A DNA stretch of 16,959 nt from Pleurotus ostreatus/Saccharomyces cerevisiae fusant. Lineage: Eukaryota > Opisthokonta. The notes beneath the pieces are model-generated. The model saw nothing but the letters and a program-made list of their open reading frames with translations, was not told the DNA's origin and made no database searches. The translations under genes and the position numbers were made by a program. The stretch is taken from NCBI GenBank assembly GCA_024196135.1, contig JAMQCK010000730.1, positions 1 to 16,959 of the forward strand, written 5' to 3'. Each line of letters starts with the position of its first letter. The first letter of the stretch is position 1. Positions 1-7,577 of this stretch are shown one piece after another.

Positions 1-545
1 AAGGTGGCAATAGCGTCGGAGAGCTTGGGCTCGGTGGTCTGCGCAAGGAGGATGGTGGTAGGGGTGATGAAGGCTTGGTGGATGTTCATGAGGATGACAT
101 CCAGGACCTCGGACTCCTCGATGGCGATGCCCATGTCCCTCAGCACCTGCGCCTTGGCCTTCACCTCGACGATGAACTGCTCAAGCGACTGGGTGGGGAA
201 GTCGTGAGAGCATTGGTAGAAGGCTCGGCGTGCAGCGACGCGCCTGGCCCTAGTGGAGGCGGTGTACATCGCCTTCAGCGCCTTGTACAGCTCCTGGCCA
301 CCACGTTTGCCCTGCACCCCATCCTTCACATCCTTCTCCAGCATCCCAGAGAGGACATACCCGATGGCATTGTCCAGCCCCTTGTGCTTGCCCTCGTCAA
401 GAGCGGTGCCAGCGACGATATAGTCAGCACCAACGCCGGTGCAGAAGTCGAGGAAAGCTTCTGCAAACGAGTGCCAGTTGGCCTCGCCTCGCAGCTTCTC
501 TGCCTGCTGGAAGATGGCAACCGCGTAGCCAGGGAGGACAGACAT
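1..545 (-). CDS. Ty1/copia-type retrotransposon Gag (UBN2-like), partial, runs off left edge
   Basis: An uninterrupted frame of about 181 codons starts with ATG at 545 (MSVLPGYAVAIFQQ...) and is still open at base 1, so only the N-terminal part is in the window. The order of features fits copia Gag. A W-x-x-F segment near residue 25 is followed by a helical region ending in 'ELYKALKAMYTAST', then 'SLEQFIVEVKAKAQVLRDMG', then 'EESEVLDVILMNIHQAF'. Together these resemble the UBN2/gag-polypeptide pattern (AWxxL...LxxLRxxG...xxxxILxxLP). In such elements Gag forms the virus-like particle, and a zinc knuckle plus Pol would lie beyond the left edge. The intact frame, with no stop, suggests a fairly recent insertion. 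The primer-binding site and LTR end to the right, in matching orientation, support the call. It could be a domesticated gag gene, but the adjacent PBS argues for an element. Confidence 0.72.
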   Translation of the reverse strand, partial: MSVLPGYAVAIFQQAEKLRGEANWHSFAEAFLDFCTGVGADYIVAGTALDEGKHKGLDNAIGYVLSGMLEKDVKDGVQGKRGGQELYKALKAMYTASTRARRVAARRAFYQCSHDFPTQSLEQFIVEVKAKAQVLRDMGIAIEESEVLDVILMNIHQAFITPTTILLAQTTEPKLSDAIAT

Positions 546-673
546 GATGAGTGGTAGATGGTGCAGATAAGACTGATCGATCAAGTGAAAATTTTGTAGA
601 ACAAGAGAATGGGTTTTTCTGGAGGAAAAAGCGAGTTTCGAGAGGTCTGGGGGGTTTTCGGAGATAGACTAGA

Positions 674-690
674 GCGCGGGGCTCATAACC
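674..690 (-). other. Retrotransposon primer-binding site (half-tRNA initiator Met type)
   Basis: Read on the plus strand, these 17 bases (GCGCGGGGCTCATAACC) match the D-stem/anticodon-arm region of eukaryotic initiator tRNA-Met, including the CAT anticodon, with one mismatch to the yeast form as I remember it. In the minus-strand element the complement, GGTTATGAGCCC..., lies immediately after an LTR end ...CTCAACA. Copia and Ty-like elements are known to prime reverse transcription from a cleaved half tRNA-iMet ending in the anticodon loop, so the position and sequence are what is expected. About 128 bp of leader separates it from the gag ATG at 545. Confidence 0.72.
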
Positions 691-779
691 TGTTGAGGGG
701 AGAGGCGCAAACACGAACAACAGACCACAAAGATGACGGTCAAAGACAAGGTTAAGTGACAGCGTGATACGTGACTATA
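691..779 (-). repeat. LTR, 3' end defined (right boundary uncertain)
   Basis: In the element's orientation the LTR ends ...CCCCTCAACA at 691, giving the canonical terminal CA directly before the primer-binding site. The matching start (TGTTG...) would appear on the plus strand as ...CAACA to the right. I find no convincing copy before the coding-like sequence that begins near 780. The LTR is therefore either truncated to at most about 90 bp or has a less symmetric 5' end. The boundary at 779 is a guess set by the start of the next open frame. Confidence 0.4.
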
Positions 780-1280
780 GGTAAGTATCCCCTTTCGGAC
801 GGTCCAAGCACACCAACTCCAACACCTTGGACCAGTTGTTACCGGGCTTTTCAAGCTGTACACCACAAGGTTCGCGGAAATCAACGATGTAGACTTCGAC
901 GTCGACCACGCGAAGGCGAGCGTCGGCGACATTATCGACGAAATTAGCAAAGGTGGGTGTTGCGTACTTAACAAGCACTAGGTATGCAGTTGACTGACGC
1001 GCCACCTGCAGAGCTAGGAAAACCCATCAAAGTCGAGCGTGCTCCGCCGACTGGGATCCCAGACCTTGACGAAGCTGTACGTTTGGCCTTGCTCGGCTCG
1101 CCGTACCTCCTGAGCGCAAGCTAACGTTAATATGCGCAGTATGATTTCGGAGTTGAGTACGATCTCCTAAGCGGTCGTCCGGTTCCCGACCCTAAGTTGG
1201 AGGCTTTCGGCATCAAGCAGGACGGAACCATCCAAGAGTTTGTGCGCCAGGTGTTAAAGCCGCACTTGGACAATCAGTAG
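780..1280 (+). pseudogene. C-terminal remnant resembling an NmrA-like / Rossmann-fold NAD(P)-binding protein
   Basis: Three exons read in one frame: 780-952, 1012-1076 and 1140-1280 (stop TAG 1278-1280). The introns are 953-1011 (GTGGGT...CTGCAG) and 1077-1139 (GTACGT...CTAAC...GCGCAG), both with good splice signals. The product includes 'FAEINDVDFDVDHAKAS', then 'ELGKPIKVERAPPTGIPDLDE', and ends 'DPKLEAFGIKQDGTIQEFVRQ'. This pattern recalls the substrate-binding C-terminus of NmrA or isoflavone-reductase-like proteins. No glycine-rich GxxGxxG nucleotide-binding N-terminus is present. The frame is closed by TAG just before 780, and the LTR of the copia element abuts it. An ATG at 733 would need an implausibly short 29-nt intron to join. 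I infer a gene that lost its 5' part; family assignment is tentative. Confidence 0.4.
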
Positions 1281-1478
1281 GCGTTGCAGGACATTTGTGA
1301 GGACCTAAGTACTACGTACAAATCTTGATTCGATGTACAAGTAGAGCGAAATGATTCATTGAGACATTCGACACGTGCACTTCCTAGCTGCAGACAGAGG
1401 GTTGCAAGTCAGCATGCTTTGGGGACATGAATAAGCTATACGCCGCCCTGCGACCAGGACCTCCCTCTGCGCTAGATC

Positions 1479-4045
1479 CTAGTTTCCTTCTGAGTCGTTC
1501 ATCTTGAGCTTCCGCCCGCCTCTAGGTGTGGACGTTAATGAAAGCCAAGAAGGACGCGCACAAAATACTTACTTGACTCGCGACTTTGGAATGGACTCCG
1601 AGGTTGCTCCTTGCTGGCCCGAATTCTTGTCAAGGGGATCCAGAAGCTCTAATGCAGGCGGCGCATCGAGCTGCACGATGTTTGCTACGAGGCGGAGTAG
1701 TATGTCTCGTTGTGACACCGCGGCTTCGACCTGGTCGAAGAGCGTCCTACTCCAGGTGGTCCAATCTTCCGGAGGCGGCCTTTCGGGTGAAAACATAGCG
1801 ACGGCGATGATAGGCGGTGACCTGAGCAACGTGCAAGGCGCAGGAATTCCTGATAACAGGGACATAGCCTCCGAAATATCTGTCGTGGATGCAAGCCGGA
1901 TGTGATTTGGAGGGAAGAAGTGATCGCGAAAGTTTGATGCGGTCAAGGAGGTCCGAGCGATGATCCATAAGAATGAACCGTTAGAAAGCCTGAGCGCGAA
2001 GAGCAGGCTCGTCTGGTCGGGCATAAGACAAATGGGGGACGTGCGTTCATGGCGCAGCCACGTGAGGACGTCCTGGTAGGTGGTACAGTTGGTTGCGATG
2101 ACGGACGGGTGGCTGGTGGATAGATCGCTATATCGAAATGGTCGATATTTGACCGTGGTGTCCGACGTGCGATGGAACTCGACAAGTTCCACGGTTTCCG
2201 TAGCCAACGCCGTTGGCGTTTCTAGATTGTGAAACAGCTCGCCGAGTTTGCGCCGAACATTGAGGGCGGAGACGAGCAGAAAAGCCGTATGTTCGCGTGC
2301 GCTCGATATCTGGGGATGATTGTGATAAATGAGGTCCCTGGAAAGAATGAGCCGCTGCCTGCCGCATCCTTGGATTCACAGAACCACTGCGCAGCGGAAA
2401 TCAAAGAGAGGGGCTCGTCAACAACGATCTGTGAGGCGTTACCATCGCGGAAACGTCCAGCCCCGCTTTCAACCAGCGCTATGCGATCCCGGCCGAAGAC
2501 CTCGCTGCAGCTTGCGGTAGTGAGGTATTGGTACAGGATATGATGCAGGGTACCTCGGGAGAAGAACGCTGAGTTCTGTGTCAGCACTCAGCTGGAAGCG
2601 TTGGCGTACACGTACATGTTTCTTCGTTGACCGTTCGCAAAGGGGTGATCACGAACTGCGAATGATCTATCATCCGTTTTTCTCGACGGACTAGAGCGGT
2701 GGAATCAACGGGTCGAAAGCCGGTCATCCTCGCAATGTAATGATTTAGAATGGTGTGGGGCGCAGTAAGCCCGTAGACCAAGAAGAAACCGACGAATGCG
2801 GCCGAAAAGCGATGTCTGTTGTACATCAGTTTCCCGAACCTTGAAACTATGATGCGCGCCTTACCTGCCATGGAGCCAAGCGCTCGCCCGTTGCATCAGC
2901 CGATGTCCATTTTCCTTCGCAGCCAAAGCCGGGGGCAAGAAATGACTGAGATACGCTGATACCCGCTCGCCGTCCGAGGATGCAGTGATAGAAGTCAAGT
3001 GGTAGGTAGGATAGCTGGGATCATCCGGCAGGGTGTTACGATTGTACGCATGTGCCAACTGTTGTGGTCCCCGTTGACTAGCTCCGAGAGAAAGGGGGCC
3101 CATTGAGGTTCCGCGATGCCGTCCCACGCACCATTGTGGGTGAAGCCTGTGTGGCGTGTCTGTTTCGATCCGGCGGTATTGATCATAAGGAAAAGTATCT
3201 CCCGAGACGACGAGCGTGAGCCATGGATACTTTTGCCACGAGCGCGTTATCTCCCGGTGAATTGAGGTCGAAGCGTCTCCTGGATAGATCGGCAGGTCAC
3301 TTGGAGCGAGCTTCGTCGATTACACCGTAAAGATGGAAGTCAGCATCCTTTGTCAAAGCCCGGATGCGTGTGATGACGCTGTCTATCTCCTTGCTGACGT
3401 CTATACGGTTCCAATACGCGTCTAGCGAGAGTAGAGTATACGCGTCGGATTTCCAGAAGGAGTACGGTACGCAGGCCTGCGCTAGAAGCCAAAGTTCGCG
3501 ATCTCCTTGTGTCGCCCTTGTCACGTCTATCGTTTCGGCAAATAGCTCGAAAGCCAGTTGGCGAACCAAAAGTGGGATCTTCAGCATCTCGAGGCGCGCG
3601 TCATCATCATGGAAAAGGTGCTTTCTGGCGATGTTCGCTAGACGGCAGACGTCGTTCGAGCCGGTGCCCTGTTGGTCGGGTATACCAACGAAGTAAAGGC
3701 CCCAGTGTCGCCGCAAGCCTTCCATCACAAGGCTGGTCTTGCCACTGCCCGACACGTTCTGCAATAGCCTGCTGAGGGATGAGCACAGACGAAATCGTTG
3801 CGAAGACCAACTGACGTATGGCGCCCCTTGCAAAATATCCTGTCCGTCTGCATCTCGGCGCGGCCCTCAGGCCTCATTCCATCCAGTACGAGCGCTGGTC
3901 GCGCGTAATGCTGTGGAACGCCCCACGAGCGAACAAATCTCTGCCAAGAGGGCGCGCGCACTGATGAGACTGGAAGCTTTGGCTTCCCCTGGAGGAAGAC
4001 ACGGCGTAATTCATCGGAGAATGCCTTGTAACTCCCGATAGACAT
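1479..4045 (-). CDS. Crinkler-associated-type P-loop NTPase with degenerate nuclease-like C-terminus; one frame break
   Basis: Assembled from ATG 4045 to TAG 1479, about 740 residues. Introns include a 47-nt one before the Walker A (GTCAGT...AGCAG), 49 nt near 2865 (GTAAGG...AACAG), 40 nt ending near 2579 (GTACGT...GCTGACACAG), a weaker 47-nt one near 2360 (GTTCTG...TCCAG) and 51 nt after 1573 (GTAAGT...CCTAG). Landmarks in order are: ALVLDGMRPEGRAEM; ILCKGRHT-like 'IFCKGRHT'; Walker A 'NVSGSGKTSLVMEGLRRHWG' near residue 80; Walker-B-like 'LYGVIDEA'; 'FLPPAL...WLHGRHRFSAAF'; 'APHTILNHYIARMTGF'; 'VESGAGRF...DEPLSLISAAQW'; and a C-terminal 'LLFALRLSNGSFLWII' segment. I know this order from the large fungal family of Crinkler-type P-loop proteins, some fused to restriction-endonuclease-like domains. 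No N-terminal LxLFLAK-like header is seen. At about 3305 the frame shifts by one base. Function in the fungus is unknown. Confidence 0.6.
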
Positions 4046-4529
4046 GGGGGAGAGAGAGGAGAGGCCGGTGACGCCCCTGAATCAAGCTGAGCGGCAACGT
4101 TCAGTCACATGACTGCGTTACTTCTGTGACCTCAGTCAACAGATTCGAGTCTTGGGCACGGGAAGGCTTGGGTCTATGGTCTTGCAGTTGGCGCAATCAA
4201 GACTAGTCAACTTTGCTTGTGACGCGCTTTCAATTGTGTAGAGTGAGGCTGGTAACGATGTCAGAATTAAGGCGACGGCCAGGATGACGACGGCGATCCG
4301 ACCTTGTCATGTCTGCGGCACGACCTTGGCAGACGCGGCCGACAGTAGAACTGCCTATGCCAGCGCGCCCTTCTGAATGTCCATCATTGCGCCGCTCAAC
4401 TGTGAGGCAACTTCAGTATCCGCATAAGGCAAGCCTTGAAGCCTGTTTCGAGGAGCCGGCGACCGTCATCGTGTAGCTCACGTAATAGTCATTGGCTCGG
4501 CACGCATCGACTCTCCCACTCCGATCGCG
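4046..4529. promoter_or_regulatory. Divergent spacer between the P-loop gene and the BTB gene
   Basis: This 484-bp stretch lies between two genes that point away from each other and must hold both promoters. I see no coding potential with splice support, no clear TATA box close to either ATG, and no obvious repeats. A short purine-rich tract (gggggagagagaggagag) sits immediately upstream of the minus-strand ATG. Confidence 0.45.
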
Positions 4530-5438
4530 ATGGTCAACAACGAGGCTTTCTGGTTCTCGGACGGGTCGTTGACCCTCCGTGCACAGGATACCAGTGTCAA
4601 GATCCATCGCGGCCTCCTCGCAAGACACTCGCGCCGATCCTTCGATCTAGATGACATTACATTGCACGGCGTCCAGGAGGCGGACCTGATCGTGCTGCTC
4701 GAGCACCTATATCATGACGTGTGAGTATCCGCCGTCTCGTGTTGTTACAACTAACGTTCTCAGTGCAATGTCGCCAGATCCCTGACGCGAGAATCACCAT
4801 TCCCTCGCCTTGCAGCGGTGCTGAGGGTGACAAGTCCCTCCGGCCTCGACCTGCCCAAGCTGCATGACTTCGCGTCTAAACTGTTCTCGGACACGTTCGC
4901 CAGCGGGCCGCAACCATTCACGCATCCGGAAGATCACCTGGTAGACGCGTTGGCGCTGGCTCGCGAGCTCGAGCTGGAAGATTCAGTAAGCGGAGTGCGA
5001 CACGACAAGCATATAATCACTCACCTCGTCCCCCAGATACGCAAAGGACTCCTCTACAGTCTGCTGCACTCCGATCACTTCCACACGACGGGGGACGCGT
5101 CCATCGCACCCGCAGACAAGGCCGTCCTCGATCGCCTCCTCGCTTCCATGGTGGATCACTTCACCCCTACATTATTTACCCCCGCCGCTACACCACACCG
5201 AGCATGCACCGACGTTCTCGCTGACACATGGATGGACCTGGTGATATCGCCTGCACTGATGGATGGGGGTGTCGGTCGACCGTTGGAAACGCTGGAGCGT
5301 ATGAAGAACATCCCTTGGGCAGAGAAGGGTTTGTGCGCGGAGTGCGTGCAGGAGAAGGCGCAGGAGTGGACAGAGGAACAAGAGAATGTGTGGAACTTGA
5401 TGGATGTGTGGTTAGACTTGAAGAAGAAGATTGAATGA
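4530..5438 (+). CDS. BTB/POZ-domain protein of the Agaricomycete type, with shortened BTB core
   Basis: Three exons give about 266 residues: 4530-4720, 4778-4985 and 5037-5438 (TGA). Intron 1 (GTGAGT...GCCAG) skips a downstream stop and restores the frame; intron 2 is 51 nt and contains no stop. The start 'NEAFWFSDGSLTLRAQDTSV' followed by 'KIHRGLLARHS' is the hallmark of mushroom BTB proteins. It is followed by 'LYHDV', 'SPFPRLAAVLRVTS', 'LDLPKLHDFASKLFSD' and a C-terminal Cys pair in 'GLCAECVQEKAQEW'. BTB domains mediate dimerisation or cullin-3 adaptor contacts. Typical relatives have 'HS-x-VFxDxFxLP...' after LLARHS, but here the text jumps from HS to 'RRSFDLDDITLHGV', apparently losing roughly 15-20 residues. 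The family is expanded and variable in mushrooms, so the specific role cannot be stated. Confidence 0.78.
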
Positions 5439-5672
5439 GGCGGGACGCGAGCATGTCATGTCGCCCAATGTATTTCATTGAAGCGTAGATGCATATAGCT
5501 TGAGCTTCCAGCACACGTTATTCCCAGCCGTATACACGCGGAGCGTCGGGGGACGTCTGGTGTGAACGTTGATCATGAACGACATGGAAGAGGCCAAGAG
5601 GTCGCGCGCCACGACGCGATCGCAGAACCCCCATCACGCACACGTGTTGTCCTCCGCCTCCATCTCGCCCGT

Positions 5673-7304
5673 ATGTCTGCCTTGGCGGACGTTCGCGTCG
5701 CCTTCCCCCTGCTCGTCACTACTCGCTTCGCCCTTGCCCAGACGTCTCTTCCCGATGCTCTGAAGCACTCCGCTCTGCTCTCCTCCCCGCTGACCTCGTA
5801 TTCACATCGTGCGACGCGTCTTCCCCATACCTTCGCTCATCTAGTAACGCGTTGCAGTACAGGAGGGGATTTGTCTATATAATCTTGGCGTGAACCCGTA
5901 CTCTGGAGGAGTGTTCCACCATGTGAGTATGCCAGTGCGCAGGCGGGGGCGAATGCTGACTAGAATGAAGTCCCCGTTGTTGCTTTCACTATTCACGACA
6001 ATACTACCCAATTCGCGATGGGCAGCTCATTTGTTATGGACAGCGGCCGATGCGATAGCAGCTTGGGCACTTGTAGCGATATGGAGGCGAAGACAAGGAG
6101 TCGCCGAGAGTTCGAGGGATTGGCTAGTGGCTGCATCGTGCGTACCACCTCTTCGTGGCACTCCGCAGACGCTGACTGAACTTCAGGTACCTCATGAACC
6201 CATATATCTTCCTCCCGACATTGGCCCTATCCTCATCTTCCATTGAGAACGCGCTGGCGCTGCTAGCTCTCATGTTCGCGTCCCTAGGTACGCGCCCATT
6301 CAACCTCTTCGTATCTCCCTCGTCCTTACGATGATGGTTAGGCAAAGCTTCGGCCGCGATACTCAGCCTCGCCGTTCTATTGCAACTGTCTTTATCATCG
6401 ATACTGATAATTGCACCGACGTTGCTGCTGCTTATCACCTCACCAACATCCCGGCTGGCGTCCCCTCAAGCCTACAAGCCCGACGTTAGACAGTTGTTAC
6501 CACTCGTCGCCGAGTTGACAACGTATACGGCCTTCTTGACCGCTACGTCTGCACTGGTTGCCGACGGATGGTCATGGGTGCCGCAGACGTGGGGAGTAAG
6601 GTAGGGCCTTGTTCATACTTCTGCGGCCTCTGATTTGACATAACTTCCAGCCTTACCCTCCCTGATCTGACGCCAAATCCGGGATTGTGGTGGTACTTCT
6701 TCACGGAAATGTTCGACCACTTCCGGCCGTTCTTCTTGATGGTCTTCTCGGTAAGTTGCTTGCTCAATGATTCGTTATCGCACTTACTTACCGTCAACCA
6801 GGTCCATCTCCTCATCTACATTGCACCGCTGTGCATAAAATTCCAGTGAGTCCCTTTAAGTAGGATTATGGGCATTCCCTAACGGTCACCCAGGCACGAC
6901 ATGCTCTACGCGGCATTCCTGCTGATCGGTGTGCTCGGAACCTTCAAGGCGTACCCAACGCTTTCCGACCCTGGCCTCTACCTCTCAATGCACGCGCTCT
7001 TCCCGGAAGTATACCCTCGTCAGTATTCATTCTCACCTCCAACGCACGACTTGTCTGACATATCTTTTTACTAGACTTCCGACACCCAATTGTCACCGCT
7101 CTGCTACACCTACATGCAGCCCTCCTCATGCCGATGTTCCACCACCTGTGGTTGGCTCAGGGTACCGGGAACGCGAACTTCTTCTATGCGTCGACACTGG
7201 TATTTGCGTGCGCGAATGGGGCGGCTTTGATAGAAGGTGTATGGGCAGGGTTGAGGATAGCAATAGGTCCTGAGAAGGAAGGATACTCTGTATCGCAGGA
7301 GTAG
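5673..7304 (+). CDS. GAB1: GPI transamidase subunit PIG-U / Gab1
   Basis: Nine exons give about 408 residues, close to yeast Gab1 (394) and human PIG-U (435). ATG 5673 begins MSALADVRVAFPLL; the stop TAG is 7302-7304. Eight introns of roughly 48-56 nt carry regular signals. Diagnostic text: 'LQEGICLYNLGVNPYSGGVF' (family TREG...GVDPYxGGxFH), 'YLMNPYIFLPTLALSSSSIE' and 'LTLPDLTPNPGLWWYFFTEM' followed by FDHFRPFF, 'KAYPTLSDPGLYLSMHALF' and a C-terminal GNANFFYA segment. The protein is a multi-span ER membrane protein of the GPI transamidase complex (with PIG-K/Gpi8, PIG-T, PIG-S and Gaa1), which transfers preassembled GPI anchors to protein C-termini. The sequence is rich in hydrophobic segments throughout, as expected. 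All exons join in frame without defects, so the gene looks intact. Confidence 0.93.
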
Positions 7305-7577
7305 TGTACCTGGGGTATAATAGCAGGCCATTCGTCAATGGATGTCTCGGACTTCACGATAACGAAGTAACGCCGTGTTTGAGAAGCGTGTCCCCATCGC
7401 GTATGCGAGCTCGCAATCCTGCCTCGGGTCTCTTGATTACGTCCCGAGCGCCAAGATGGCGAGATATGCGCCCACGTCCTTACTGTACACTATCCCAATG
7501 AGGGAAGTAAACAATACCTGCCTATAGAGGAAATCCGATCAATACCGTAACGCGAGAACAGCTTGACCCCCGCGGTC

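Noticed and set aside
674..690. A real tRNA gene, since the bases match an anticodon arm
   Set aside because: Only the D-stem/anticodon part matches; there is no acceptor stem or T-arm around it, and it sits exactly at an LTR end.
691..1500. A second inverted LTR terminus (…TCAACA) closing the LTR on the right
   Set aside because: Only weak CAACA strings (near 718 and 820) were found, with no matching context; LTR length left undefined.
4721..4800. Frame break in the BTB gene after LYHDV
   Set aside because: Using the acceptor at 4777 instead of the one at 4771-like CTCAG gives a continuous frame with the expected SPFPRLAAVLRVTS text.
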